A stretch of DNA of 64,000 nt. It comes from an uncultured Chitinophaga sp. (lineage in GTDB: Bacteria > Bacteroidota > Bacteroidia > Chitinophagales > Chitinophagaceae). This document shows, piece by piece, positions 24,879 through 33,772 of the stretch; position 1 is the first letter of the stretch, and every line of letters begins with the position of its first letter. Below the pieces are notes generated by a model that was given only the letters and a program-made list of their open reading frames with translations, did no database searches and was not told the DNA's origin. The translations under genes were made by a program, and so were the position numbers. The stretch lies in the NCBI RefSeq assembly GCF_937898475.1, contig NZ_CALEJS010000012.1:1-64000 (forward strand), in the 5' to 3' direction.

Positions 24879-27488
24879 TTATTGCAAGCCCTGCATAGCG
24901 CCTTGTGCGCCTTCTGCTTCACCTTTCGTGTTCTTACGCTTGAAGAGCGACATATCCATCTGCCCGAAGCGGTAAGCAAAGTTCAGTCTGAACATGGGCA
25001 CATCGCCTATGCGGTGACTGAACTGTGTATAAAAATTACTTTCTGTATACTGATCAAAGCGGCGGGTGCGGAAAATATCATTTACGCTCAAGGTAACGGA
25101 CGCGGCATTGTTCTTCAAAAAGCTTTTCTGCAAAGCAATATCCACCCCGTAGTAAGACTTAATGTAGCCTTGTGCTGCGCTCTGGGCGCCACCGCCAAAA
25201 GGTCCGCCGCCGCCCGGGCCATTATTACCCTGGTTCACCGGCAGGTTGGTTTTAGACTGGTAGGTACCCGACAGCTGTACCTTGAAACTGGCCGGCAGTT
25301 TGAAAGTGTTGTTCATTTTGGCAAACCAGCTCCACAGCGCATCCTGCGAAGCGCCCGCAACATTGTCCGCATTGATCCTCGAGTTATACACATTCACGTT
25401 GGTATTCATATCCCACCATTTGGTCAGTGTATTCTGTGAAGTGATCTCTGCCCCGATGGAACGGCTGGAGTTGGCATTCACATAGGTACTGATCGGATGC
25501 TTGCTGCCGGAGGGCGTGGTTACCGTATCCAGATAGCGGGTAATCAGGTCGGTAGCGTATTTGTAGTACACGGAGGCCATCAGGGTATTGTTACCGCTGA
25601 AGGTTTTAGACCAGGAGGCCTCAACGGAATTGGTGAACTCCGGTTTAAGGCCTGCATTACCACGTGTCCAGTTCAGTTGGTCGGTACTGTCAATGAAGGG
25701 AATCAGCTGCAGGAAGAATGGCCGGTTAATGCGGCGGGTATAGCTCAGCTGCACTTCCTGCTTGTTCTTCAGCTTCTGGCTTAAGAATACAGAGGGGAAG
25801 AGGCTGATCGGGTAGTTGTTGACAAATTCCTGTTTGGTATCTATCAGCTCACCGGTGTAATCCGAACGCTCGGCGCGCAGTCCTACTTTATACCCGAAAT
25901 CCTTGATAGCGCTGGTGAACGAGAGATAGGCCGCATACACATTATCCTTGTTCTTATAATTGCTGGTGTTGGAAGGCACCAGCTGGTAGTCGCCGGTGGC
26001 AGGATTGAGGTAATAGTTATCCTGGTTATTGCTCATTTTGCGCAGCTGTGCCCGCAGCCCTGCTTCCAGTTTGGAGGACCCTTTGAGCGGCTTCACATAA
26101 TCTGTCTGCATGGTCAGGAAACGGGTGGAACCCTCGCCCAGGATCCGCTGCTGCGTATTGCCTGTTTTGGCGCCTTCGGCGGCGGTAAAAACATCTGTAT
26201 TATAGTAGGCGTTGTTATCGCCTTTGCCGGAGAAGTAATTAACGTCAGCGGTCAGCTCTTCTCCCTGTTTGGGAAAAAGGTATTTAAAGCCGCCCTGCAG
26301 GCCATTGGCATTGAATTCGCGTTTATTGCGGGTGTTTCTTTCACTATAGCTGATATAGTTGCTGTTCTCGTAAGCGCTGTCTGCCCGCAGCACATCTTTC
26401 GGGTCAAAGCTGCCATGAACTTTAAGGGCGCCGATAGACAGGGTGGTACGGTTGGTCACAAAGTAGTCCACACCTACGCGGCCAAACAGGAAGCCGCCGT
26501 TCATGCGGGTGTTGCTTCGCTGGCTCACCAGCAATGCAGGATCAGAAAGGCCGCTCCTGATATCTGTTGAGCCGCTGTTGCGGTTCCTCATCTGGTTGCC
26601 AAACCCACTCAGGGAAAAATTGATCTTATCCTGGCGTACATTGAAGCTTACACCACCGTTCACACCGCCACGTTTATCAACCCCCGCGTTGATGTTACCG
26701 TTGTAACCGCTCTTTTTATTCTTTTTCAGGACGATGTTCAGGATACCGGCGTTCCCGCCGGATGCATCATATTTGGCAGAGGGATTGGTGATCACTTCCA
26801 CGCTCTCTATGGCATCTGCAGGTATCTGGTCCAGCGTAAGGGTAGTGGGCCGGCCGTCGATATAGATTTGCGGGCTGGCGTTACGCAGGGTAACGTTGCC
26901 GTCTATATCCACATTCACGGAGGGTACGTTCTTCATGACGTTCACTGCCGTACCGCCGGCGCTAACGATATTCTGGGTTACGTTGAAGACTTTTTTGTCG
27001 ATCTCCATGCGCAGGGCGGGCGCGCTGGAGGTAATTGTTACCCCGGCCAGCTGTCTTACGTCCGGTTTCATTTGTATCCTGCCCAGGTCTTTGTCAAAGT
27101 TGGGAGGTCCCGCTGGTTGTCCGGCAGGTGGTTTGGAGAAAAAAGATACCGTTTGCTGGTGAGGTGCATAGCCGATGGCGGAAATATTGATCTTCAGGGG
27201 CCCCGCCACGGGCAGGTCTTCCAGGCTGAAATCGCCGTTAGCCTGTGTGGTAGTGCCTTTCAGCAGCTTGTCCTTCATTTTGCCTGTGACGCTGTCTTTC
27301 TGAGACTGCAGGATCACTACTGTAGCATCGCGGAGGCCTTTGCCGGTGCTGTCGATCGCTTTACCAAAAATATGGCCTATACTGGGTGCGGCCTGCCGTT
27401 TTGCAGCGCCTGGGGCGCCTGCCGGAGGCTGTGCCGACACGGAAAACGTTATAAAAATAGAAGTCAGTAATACCAGGATTTTTTGCAT
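24879..27488 (-). CDS. TonB-dependent outer-membrane barrel protein (OMP_b-brl_3 type)
   Basis: An 869-residue outer-membrane protein. ATG 27488 is chosen because it begins a signal peptide (MQKILVLLTSIFITFSVSAQ); an upstream in-frame start at 27533 would add a polar tail. After a Pro/Ala-rich stretch there is a carboxypeptidase-like domain (SIGHIFGKAIDSTGKGLRDA). A plug-like region follows (VFNVTQNIVSAGGTAVNVMK, ASPQIYIDGRPTTLTLDQIP, ESVEVITNPSAKYDASGGNA). Then comes a barrel with RPFFLQLIPF and GNAGLKPEFTNSVEASW. A Gly/Pro-rich loop (NNGPGGGGPFGGGAQ) is unusual. Such proteins are often annotated outer membrane beta-barrel family; the ligand is unknown. The LytTR/LytS pair next to it on the same strand may regulate it. 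Confidence 0.9.
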   Translation of the reverse strand: MQKILVLLTSIFITFSVSAQPPAGAPGAAKRQAAPSIGHIFGKAIDSTGKGLRDATVVILQSQKDSVTGKMKDKLLKGTTTQANGDFSLEDLPVAGPLKINISAIGYAPHQQTVSFFSKPPAGQPAGPPNFDKDLGRIQMKPDVRQLAGVTITSSAPALRMEIDKKVFNVTQNIVSAGGTAVNVMKNVPSVNVDIDGNVTLRNASPQIYIDGRPTTLTLDQIPADAIESVEVITNPSAKYDASGGNAGILNIVLKKNKKSGYNGNINAGVDKRGGVNGGVSFNVRQDKINFSLSGFGNQMRNRNSGSTDIRSGLSDPALLVSQRSNTRMNGGFLFGRVGVDYFVTNRTTLSIGALKVHGSFDPKDVLRADSAYENSNYISYSERNTRNKREFNANGLQGGFKYLFPKQGEELTADVNYFSGKGDNNAYYNTDVFTAAEGAKTGNTQQRILGEGSTRFLTMQTDYVKPLKGSSKLEAGLRAQLRKMSNNQDNYYLNPATGDYQLVPSNTSNYKNKDNVYAAYLSFTSAIKDFGYKVGLRAERSDYTGELIDTKQEFVNNYPISLFPSVFLSQKLKNKQEVQLSYTRRINRPFFLQLIPFIDSTDQLNWTRGNAGLKPEFTNSVEASWSKTFSGNNTLMASVYYKYATDLITRYLDTVTTPSGSKHPISTYVNANSSRSIGAEITSQNTLTKWWDMNTNVNVYNSRINADNVAGASQDALWSWFAKMNNTFKLPASFKVQLSGTYQSKTNLPVNQGNNGPGGGGPFGGGAQSAAQGYIKSYYGVDIALQKSFLKNNAASVTLSVNDIFRTRRFDQYTESNFYTQFSHRIGDVPMFRLNFAYRFGQMDMSLFKRKNTKGEAEGAQGAMQGLQ

Positions 27489-27628
27489 GTGCTCGATTTT
27501 GGGTTGAACCATCGCCGGCAAAATTATGTGCAAAAACTTTCAGGTTTGAAGAAATGAGATGAGCGGGAAAAATACCGCGACGAAAAACCTGCCCGTAAGG
27601 CTCTGCTTATCATGATCCCTGAAGCGGC

Positions 27629-28339
27629 TTATCCCGGACGGCCAATCAGCTGAAAGAATTTTTCCCGGTAATTTTCACTGATGGGCAGCTCTATTGTTGC
27701 AATGAAAACGCTGTTCTTCCGGACAGACGTAATAGCATGGATAGAAACAATATAGGATTTATGGATGCGGATAAATTCGTCGGTTGGCAGCTCTTCTTCT
27801 ATGGCTTTGATGCTCATGCGGGTCATCACTGGTTTGGGGGAGCTTTCCAGGTGAATACGGATATAGTCTTTCTGGCCTTCTATCCAGCGGATATCTGATT
27901 TCTGTATCTTTAGCAAGCTGTAGTCTGCACTAACAAAGAGGTAGCCGGCAGCCGGGGCTTCGCCGCTTTTACTTCTGCTGCGCAGCTGATGGAGCTCAAG
28001 GGCTTTGTTACAGGCTTTAATGAAGCGGTCCAGTTCAACGGGTTTTACCAGGTAATCCACTACATTCAGGTTAAAGCCTTCCAGGGCATATTTCTCATAA
28101 GCGGTAATGAGGATGAACATACAGGGCACAGGACTGCTCTGTATGAACTGCAGGCCACTCAGGCCAGGCATCTGTATGTCCAGGAATACCAGGTCTACCG
28201 GCTGCTCCTGTAGTATCCTGATCGCTTCCAGCGGGTCGCTGCAGCTGGCCACCAGCTGCAGGTAGGGCACTTTGCGGATATTGTCCTCCAGCAGTTCAAG
28301 CGCCAGTTCTTCATCATCTATGGCTATACAGCGTAACAT
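27629..28339 (-). CDS. LytTR-family response regulator
   Basis: A 236-residue regulator. Receiver at about 1-120: DDEELALELLEDN, phospho-acceptor in DLVFLDIQMPGLSG, FILITAYEKYAL, and DYLVKPVELDRF with the conserved Lys. The LytTR DNA-binding domain follows at about 140-233 (RWIEGQKDYIRIHL, FIRIHKSYIVSIHAI). Its start ATG overlaps the kinase stop by one base (TAATG), so the two are translationally coupled. LytTR regulators bind direct repeats; the outer-membrane protein gene downstream on the same strand, about 140 bases away, is a candidate target. Confidence 0.95.
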   Translation of the reverse strand: MLRCIAIDDEELALELLEDNIRKVPYLQLVASCSDPLEAIRILQEQPVDLVFLDIQMPGLSGLQFIQSSPVPCMFILITAYEKYALEGFNLNVVDYLVKPVELDRFIKACNKALELHQLRSRSKSGEAPAAGYLFVSADYSLLKIQKSDIRWIEGQKDYIRIHLESSPKPVMTRMSIKAIEEELPTDEFIRIHKSYIVSIHAITSVRKNSVFIATIELPISENYREKFFQLIGRPG

Positions 28340-29388
28340 TAATGCAGCTTCAATTGAAGTGAAACAGTAAAGAATCCATTTGATTTATCTATCACCAGGG
28401 TATGGTTGCCCCCGTAGGATAAATTTAATCGTCTTTTTACATTATTGAGTCCTATACCGGTGGTCTTATCTTTTACTTCATTCCCGCATTTATTGTAGCG
28501 GTTGCTGATGGAGAACGCCAGTTGCCCGTGCTGCACCTCCAGCCTGATGTTGATCTGCGCATCGGGCACCAGGCCCGTACCATGTTTAAAAGCATTTTCC
28601 ACAAATGGGATCAGCAGCATGGGCTCAATGGTATAGCCCGGCGATATCTCCGGGAAGCAGGTGTTAATCTGCACCTTTTTACCAAAACGCTGGCGCTGCA
28701 GCTCAATATAACTTTGCAGGTATTCCACCTCTTTTTCCAGCAGCACTTTATCGGCATGCGTTTCATACAGCATGTACCGCAGCAGGGAAGAAAGCCTGAT
28801 CAGGGAAGGTTCAAGTGTGTCAGATTTTTTGCGTGCCAGCGCCACCATATTGTTCAGCACATTAAACATGAAGTGGGGGCTAACCTGCGATCTTAAAAAG
28901 GCCAGTTCCGTCTTCAGGTTTTCCGTTTCCTTTTCACGGGCGCGCTGATTTTCTTCCATCCTGTCGCGGATCATACGAAAAGCGGCGCTGGCAATCACCA
29001 GGAAGAAGAAAACAGGGAGGTTGAAGGCAAAGAAGTTCCACACTTTATAATTATGCTGGAATTCTGGCAGCAGCAACATAAACAGCAACCGGTCCCAGGC
29101 CAGCATCACACAAAGAAAAGCGAGGAGTGACAGTATATACCGGCCGTATTTCCTTTTATAAACCAGGTGCGGGATGAGCAGGTGGGCGTTGGCGTAGAAG
29201 AGCAGCATGCGCATCACGTTATTGAGCATATACGCTGCGTGGAAGCCGGTCTTATCCAGCATCCGGTGTGCTCCATTGTCTTCGCCAAAATCGGGACGCA
29301 GCAGGTAAGGAAACAAAAAGAAAAGGGCCCAGAAAAGAATGTGCAGGCTCCAGGCCACCCATTTCTTTGTATACCATTCGCCATTCAT
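28339..29388 (-). CDS. LytS-type sensor histidine kinase (His_kinase, PF06580 type)
   Basis: A 349-residue membrane kinase. Four hydrophobic helices occupy about residues 10-155 (VAWSLHILFWALFFLFPYLL; a helix near 55-72; YILSLLAFLCVMLAWDRLLF; FFAFNLPVFFFLVIAS). A short coiled coil (EENQRAREKETENLK) leads to the histidine motif FLRSQVSPHFMFNVLNNMVA, with His at about residue 193. The C-terminal ATPase domain has EPMLLIPFVENAFKHG and TTGIGLNNVKRRLNL. This is the Bacteroidota LytS/YehU-like class paired with LytTR regulators. The signal is unknown. Confidence 0.95.
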   Translation of the reverse strand: MNGEWYTKKWVAWSLHILFWALFFLFPYLLRPDFGEDNGAHRMLDKTGFHAAYMLNNVMRMLLFYANAHLLIPHLVYKRKYGRYILSLLAFLCVMLAWDRLLFMLLLPEFQHNYKVWNFFAFNLPVFFFLVIASAAFRMIRDRMEENQRAREKETENLKTELAFLRSQVSPHFMFNVLNNMVALARKKSDTLEPSLIRLSSLLRYMLYETHADKVLLEKEVEYLQSYIELQRQRFGKKVQINTCFPEISPGYTIEPMLLIPFVENAFKHGTGLVPDAQINIRLEVQHGQLAFSISNRYNKCGNEVKDKTTGIGLNNVKRRLNLSYGGNHTLVIDKSNGFFTVSLQLKLH

Positions 29389-29551
29389 GGCCGCAATATA
29401 TCAAGTAATTGCCCACAGAATGGGAATTTTGCGACGAAATTGAAGAATTCGTCTGTTAAAGCGGCAGATATTCCTTATATTAGGATAGAAGCCCCAGTCC
29501 ATGTTGCAACGCTTGGTTGAAGGAGATCCTTAATTGCTTAACTGTTCAGGT

Positions 29552-30286
29552 ATGAATGAACATATCCGCCTGAAGCATGTAATACTCCTACTGATTTTGT
29601 TGCTCCCTGTTCCCAGCTGCTGCGAAGGACAGGCGCTATGGGGAAAAACGCCCTCAGAAAGAAGCCTGATGAAGCATCTCCGTGAAATTGCTTCTTATGT
29701 ACGCCATCTCCGTGAGGACCGTGAAGATGCTTTAAGTACATCCGTCCGGGAGCAGCTGGACACTATCAATTATCAGGTGAATGATATACTCAATACCTTG
29801 CCCGGTCGTTTCCAGGCCGCCTGGCAGTCAACGCCCCCGGATGGTTCTGAAGATTACCGGAGAACGATAAGCAACTATGAGCAGATCCTGTTATGGTTTG
29901 ATACCGCCATGCAGGTAAAGAATGCGCCTGAAGATATTCCACTGTTCGGCAAAATAGCAGACACGCTTGGTAAAACACTGGCATTTATCCGGGAAGATGT
30001 ACGGCTGCAGTATGTAGCCTGCGGACTGGGTAAAGAGCGTATACATGTGGATGTAAAAGTGAGGGATGCTACGGGCAGGGAGCAGCCGGGGTACCAGGTG
30101 TTTGTGAAGCCTTACATTTCTTCCCATCCTTCGCTGGTAACAATGCTCAACAGCGTGCCCACAGGTATTCCTTCCGGCTGGAAGCTCTGCTGGTTAATAA
30201 AGGATGAACGCCTTTTGCAGCAGCAGGAATGGCGTGTGAAAGGCAATGATACTTCCACACACCACCTGGTCTTTATTTTAAAATAG
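29552..30286 (+). CDS. Hypothetical exported protein
   Basis: About 244 residues. ATG 29552 (MNEHIRLKHV) precedes a hydrophobic segment ILLLILLLPVPSCC. An earlier in-frame ATG at 29534 is possible. The tail CCEGQ could be a lipoprotein site, but the Pro/Ser context is not a clean lipobox. The middle is predicted helical (KHLREIASYVRHLREDR; RRTISNYEQILLWFDTAM). The C-terminal part is beta-rich, with the pattern IHVDVKVRDATGREQPGYQVFV. No family recognised. It converges with the exonuclease gene: the stops are 1 base apart, with no room for an intervening terminator. Confidence 0.7.
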   Translation: MNEHIRLKHVILLLILLLPVPSCCEGQALWGKTPSERSLMKHLREIASYVRHLREDREDALSTSVREQLDTINYQVNDILNTLPGRFQAAWQSTPPDGSEDYRRTISNYEQILLWFDTAMQVKNAPEDIPLFGKIADTLGKTLAFIREDVRLQYVACGLGKERIHVDVKVRDATGREQPGYQVFVKPYISSHPSLVTMLNSVPTGIPSGWKLCWLIKDERLLQQQEWRVKGNDTSTHHLVFILK

Positions 30287-30287
30287 C

Positions 30288-31061
30288 TCAGTCTTTCAGC
30301 GCTATCCACACCGGCGCATGGTCGCTGGTCTTTTCCCATCCGCGTACCTCCTTGTCTACACCTCCAGCTTTAAGCCTGCTGCTTACCTGTGGACTTAACA
30401 GGAAGTGATCAATGCGCAGGCCGGCGTTGCGGCCATAGGCATTGCGGAAATAATCCCAGAAGGTATAGATCTTTTCATCCGGGTAAAGCGTACGGATGGC
30501 GTCTGTCCAGCCCTGTTCCATCAGCTTTTTGAATGCTGCGCGGGTTTCGGGGCGGAACAGGGCATCATCTACCCAGCTTTCCGGTTTGTATACATCCATT
30601 TCGGTGGGCATCACGTTGTAATCGCCTGTAAGCACTACGGGCTGTTTGGAGGCCAGCAGCTGTGCGGCATGCGTGGTAAGCCTTTCAAACCAGCGCAGCT
30701 TGTAGTCGAATTTAGGGCCGGGAGCGGGGTTGCCATTAGGCAGGTACAGGCAGCCTATCCGGATCCCGTTCACCATCGCTTCTATATATCGGCTGTGCAG
30801 GTCTTCCGGATCACCGGGCAGGACGCGGCAGATCTCCTGCGGCTGTCCTATGCGCGACAGGATAGCGACGCCGTTCCAGCTTTTTTGTCCGTGCCATATA
30901 GCATCGTAACCAGCATCTTTGATGGCCTGCTCGGGAAATTTCTCCTGCGGGGCTTTGAGCTCCTGCAGGCAGGCAACATCTGGCGCTGTTTCATTCAGCC
31001 AGCGCAGCAGTACAGGAAGGCGTCCGTTCACGCCATTAACGTTATAGGTGGCTATTCTCAT
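30288..31061 (-). CDS. xth: Exodeoxyribonuclease III / AP endonuclease
   Basis: A 257-residue enzyme of the exonuclease III family, which cleaves abasic sites and degrades one strand of duplex DNA 3' to 5'. It shows all family motifs: MRIATYNVNGVNGR at the start, the metal-binding Glu in CLQELKAP, TGDYNVMPTEMDVY, RIDHFLLS and TSDHAPVWI. ATG 31061 is chosen; the six bases upstream give only a TTG. A 7-bp dyad lies in its leader at 31105-31122. Confidence 0.95.
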   Translation of the reverse strand: MRIATYNVNGVNGRLPVLLRWLNETAPDVACLQELKAPQEKFPEQAIKDAGYDAIWHGQKSWNGVAILSRIGQPQEICRVLPGDPEDLHSRYIEAMVNGIRIGCLYLPNGNPAPGPKFDYKLRWFERLTTHAAQLLASKQPVVLTGDYNVMPTEMDVYKPESWVDDALFRPETRAAFKKLMEQGWTDAIRTLYPDEKIYTFWDYFRNAYGRNAGLRIDHFLLSPQVSSRLKAGGVDKEVRGWEKTSDHAPVWIALKD

Positions 31062-31104
31062 GAGCAATCAGGTGAGGTTTACCAGCCGAAGATAAAGCAT
31101 TTAG

Positions 31105-31122
31105 GTGTAGAATAATCTACAC
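31105..31122. promoter_or_regulatory. Inverted repeat in the divergent spacer of xth and a small lipoprotein gene
   Basis: GTGTAGA-ATAA-TCTACAC, a perfect 7-bp dyad 44 bases before the xth start and 79 bases before the lipoprotein start. It could be an operator or RNA hairpin; there is no T tract. Confidence 0.35.
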
Positions 31123-31200
31123 AATAGCTATCCCCTCAGTGAGGGAGGGCTTAGCGGCACAGTATATGTACTGATCTTGTATCACCAAAAAGGAATGATT

Positions 31201-31362
31201 ATGAGGCATCTTACTTACAGCATGTTGGCTTTTGTGATGATGGCGCTTACCGGTTGCGAAATAATAGGCGGTATTTTTAAGGCCGGGGTATGGACCGGCA
31301 TCCTGGTGGTGGTACTCGTGGTAGGACTTATCATTTGGCTTATATCTAAAGCCCGCAGGTAG
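31201..31362 (+). CDS. Small lipoprotein with one C-terminal membrane helix
   Basis: 53 residues: a signal segment ending in MMALTGCEIIGG (lipobox LTGC at about residues 14-17), then a hydrophobic helix TGILVVVLVVGLIIWLI and a basic end SKARR. The pattern C-E-I-I-G-G-I-F-K-A-G-V-W-T-G is a familiar one in many Bacteroidota small proteins; database entries often carry a misleading phosphatidate cytidylyltransferase name. The function is unknown. ATG 31201 is preceded by AAAAGGAATG, a weak ribosome binding site; ATG 31195 is also in frame. Confidence 0.8.
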   Translation: MRHLTYSMLAFVMMALTGCEIIGGIFKAGVWTGILVVVLVVGLIIWLISKARR

Positions 31363-31393
31363 CATTCGGGTTGAAGAAGTTGCAGTTAACGGC

Positions 31394-31418
31394 CCCTGTC
31401 AGGTACTAAATGACAGGG
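31394..31418. promoter_or_regulatory. Stem-loop between the small lipoprotein and the next small gene
   Basis: CCCTGTCA (31394-31401) and TGACAGGG (31411-31418) with a 9-nt loop, 32 bases after the lipoprotein stop. It is probably the transcript end, though the T tract is poor. Confidence 0.4.
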
Positions 31419-31509
31419 TTACTGCAATTATTACAGTTATTTTGCCCTGGCATAAGGCTTGCAGATCCATAGCGGAGATATTATTAGTTTAAATCAAAGA
31501 ATCATTAGC

Positions 31510-31734
31510 ATGGAAAACCTGATCAATCAATGCAAACCTAAGGGAGAGGTTTTTAAAGACCTCATGTTTTGCGCGCTTAGTTTAACGGCCGGCATATTTT
31601 ACTTTTTCTTTAAAGTTTCCGGCCAGGGTAGCCTGGAATGGTATGACGGGCTGGTGCTGACAGCGGTGGGCGCTGGCGCCGGCTTTTTTTATAAGCAGGC
31701 GCAGGTGAATGAAAGAAATGTGCAGGAGGAATAG
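31510..31734 (+). CDS. Small membrane protein of unknown function
   Basis: A 74-residue protein starting MENLINQCKPKGEVF. It has two hydrophobic segments (DLMFCALSLTAGIFYFFF and DGLVLTAVGAGAGFFY), with charged ends. I do not recognise the family. ATG 31510 is chosen; an upstream in-frame ATG at 31459 would add a polar 17-residue tail. The next gene starts 23 bases downstream. Confidence 0.65.
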   Translation: MENLINQCKPKGEVFKDLMFCALSLTAGIFYFFFKVSGQGSLEWYDGLVLTAVGAGAGFFYKQAQVNERNVQEE

Positions 31735-31735
31735 T

Positions 31736-31743
31736 TATATTTG
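31736..31743 (+). promoter_or_regulatory. Candidate -7 promoter element
   Basis: TATATTTG fits TAnnTTTG, just after the stop of the small membrane gene and 14 bases before the TTG start at 31758. A second match, TACCTTTG at 31753-31760, overlaps that start codon. Confidence 0.3.
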
Positions 31744-31757
31744 AGCAAACTATACCT

Positions 31758-32342
31758 TTGAAGTACAGGACACTGCTCATTATTGCTATTGTTTTCTTCC
31801 TGGTTCAGCATACGTTGAGTTTTTGGGAGGGGCTACATCCGCTACTGTTGTTGGCTGGCATGATGTTGCTTTTTATTACCTGGTTTATATTGGCAGTGCT
31901 GCTGGGTTACTTTGTGATCGCAAAAAAGCCTGACAGCCCGACGCAGATTGCGACCCTCATTATTGCTGCGGTTGTAGTGGGATTAGCGTATTACCGACCT
32001 TTTGGGATTATTAACCTTAGACAATTTGAAAGTAAGGATCTGTTAATTGCGGAAAGAGAGGGCGCTGCAAATTGCACAACAACTTTCAGACTAAAAAAAG
32101 ATAAAACATTCCGTGAAAGAAACGTGTGCTTTGGCGTCACTAAACAAAACGGACACTACTCCATTCATAACGATACTATCATTTTCTCTGGTATCGATAA
32201 AGATGTCTACAAATTTGCTGTAATAAAGCCACCGGACAGTCTGAGTGAAAGTAAGGCAGGTGATTTTTTCTTATATCGTGCATCAGAAGATACAACACCG
32301 CTCCGTTTATGGATCATCAGAAATGAGCTTACACTTAATTAA
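31758..32342 (+). CDS. Hypothetical membrane-anchored protein
   Basis: 194 residues if it starts at TTG 31758. Three hydrophobic segments occupy the first 80 residues (LLIIAIVFFLVQHTL; LLLLAGMMLLFITWFILAVL; IATLIIAAVVVGLAYY). A hydrophilic domain with beta-type pattern follows (CTTTFRLKKDKTFRERNVCF, HYSIHNDTIIFSGIDKD). No family recognised. A promoter-like TACCTTTG overlaps the start codon, so the real start could be a downstream ATG near residue 35, losing the first helix. It runs convergently toward the GH109 gene, with a terminator-like hairpin beginning at its stop. Confidence 0.6.
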   Translation: MKYRTLLIIAIVFFLVQHTLSFWEGLHPLLLLAGMMLLFITWFILAVLLGYFVIAKKPDSPTQIATLIIAAVVVGLAYYRPFGIINLRQFESKDLLIAEREGAANCTTTFRLKKDKTFRERNVCFGVTKQNGHYSIHNDTIIFSGIDKDVYKFAVIKPPDSLSESKAGDFFLYRASEDTTPLRLWIIRNELTLN

Positions 32343-32386
32343 AAGAGAGAGACTCTGGCAATCGTCACCTGGCCTCCCTCTTTTTT
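32341..32386. terminator. Imperfect bidirectional terminator between convergent genes
   Basis: AAAAGAG-a-GAG (32341-32351) pairs with CTC-c-CTCTTTT (32374-32384), followed by more T on the plus strand. The loop is 22 bases. Placed between the stops of two convergent genes. Confidence 0.4.
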
Positions 32387-32391
32387 ATGTT

Positions 32392-33768
32392 TTAATACTC
32401 GCCACCCAATGCAAAAACCGGCTTCCTGTCAATCCACTTTCCTCTTGTAAAATCCGGTATATACTGCAGTGCCCCGCCTTCTGCAACAGACTGTTCGCTC
32501 AAAGGTGTAATGGCATACCAGGTAGCCAGATCATACACGTCCAGTGCATAGGGTGTTCCGCGTTTGATGCTTTCGATAAAAGAGTTGAGTACAAACCAGT
32601 CCATTCCGCCGTGCCCGGCGCCCGCGGCGTCGCCTGCATATTTTTTCCAGAGCGGATGATCATACTTACCCATATAGCTGGCGGCATCTGCAGGATCGCC
32701 GGCCTTTTCCCAGGTATGCGGCTTGCTTTTGCCTTCAACATACACCGACTGCACATCATCCATCCATAATCCATTGGTGCCCTGAACCCGGAAATTTAGT
32801 GAGTAGGGGCGGGGCGCATTGGTATCATGGGATAGCATGATGGTTTCTCCATTATTGGTTTTAATGAGAGTCGTAACAATGTCTCCCAGCCTGAATTCCA
32901 CTTTTGCATTAGGATGATCAGCACCGCCGTGATCTACTACATATTTATGCAGGCCACGCGATTTGGTAGCCATAGAGGTAAGTGTCAGCAAACGGTTACC
33001 TCGGTTGATGTTGATCATATTGGCCACCGGCCCTAATCCGTGGGTGGGATAGAGGTCTCCGTTGCGATGCACCGAATGATTGGTGCGCCATTTCGCTTCT
33101 GATAGGGCCTTTTCCCCGAACTCCACACCGCCGCCGTAGTATTGTTTGCCGTTGTTGAACTTTACCTCGCGCAGGTCATGCTGGTAGCCGCCCTGCAGGT
33201 GGATCAGCTCACCGAAAAGGCCCTGCCGTACCATGTTGAGCACTGCCATTACATCGCGGCGGTAGCATACATTTTCCAAACCAAACACCGGAACACCGGT
33301 GGCTTCGCTGGTATTCACCAGTTCCCAGCACTCTTGTATGTCTGATGCCCCGCATACTTCCACGGCCGGCGTTTTGCCGGCTTTCATGGCGGCAACTGCC
33401 TGTATGGTATGCCATTCCCATGGAGTAGCGATGATCACGGCATCAATATCGTCGCGTTTCAGCAGGTTATGGAAATCTTCGGGCCCATTGCTGTACTCTG
33501 CTACTTTCTTCGCACCATAGGCTTTGCTGATTAAGTTCCTGGCTTTGGGCAGGGTATAAGCGGTGTCCGGATCAGCAATGGCGATCACTTCCACGTCGCT
33601 TCGGCGCAGGCACAGCTCCAGGTGTCCCAGTCCGCGGGCGCCTACGCCTATCAGTCCTAATCTTACCTTCGCTTTCTTCTCAGCTGCCAGCAGCTTAGCA
33701 GGCGTTTGCAGCAGGGAGAAGCCTATCCCTGCCGCTGCCGTGTTCCGTAAAAATTCTCTTCTTCTCAT
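32392..33768 (-). CDS. Gfo/Idh/MocA oxidoreductase, GH109-like (alpha-N-acetylgalactosaminidase)
   Basis: A 458-residue NAD-dependent enzyme. It begins with a twin-arginine-type signal (MRRREFLRNTAAAGIGFSLL). The Rossmann fold has GLIGVGARGLGHLELCL, IAIADPD and IIATPWEWHTIQAV. The distinctive segment GDLYPTHGLGPVANMININR, then DHGGADHPNAKVEF and SHDTNAPRPYSLNFRVQGTNG, matches GH109, in which transient NAD oxidation cleaves alpha-GalNAc. The last gene of the SusCD operon: 4 bases separate its start from the acyltransferase stop. Its place there supports a glycosidase role. Simple oxidoreductase function remains possible. Confidence 0.85.
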   Translation of the reverse strand: MRRREFLRNTAAAGIGFSLLQTPAKLLAAEKKAKVRLGLIGVGARGLGHLELCLRRSDVEVIAIADPDTAYTLPKARNLISKAYGAKKVAEYSNGPEDFHNLLKRDDIDAVIIATPWEWHTIQAVAAMKAGKTPAVEVCGASDIQECWELVNTSEATGVPVFGLENVCYRRDVMAVLNMVRQGLFGELIHLQGGYQHDLREVKFNNGKQYYGGGVEFGEKALSEAKWRTNHSVHRNGDLYPTHGLGPVANMININRGNRLLTLTSMATKSRGLHKYVVDHGGADHPNAKVEFRLGDIVTTLIKTNNGETIMLSHDTNAPRPYSLNFRVQGTNGLWMDDVQSVYVEGKSKPHTWEKAGDPADAASYMGKYDHPLWKKYAGDAAGAGHGGMDWFVLNSFIESIKRGTPYALDVYDLATWYAITPLSEQSVAEGGALQYIPDFTRGKWIDRKPVFALGGEY

Positions 33769-33772
33769 GCAA

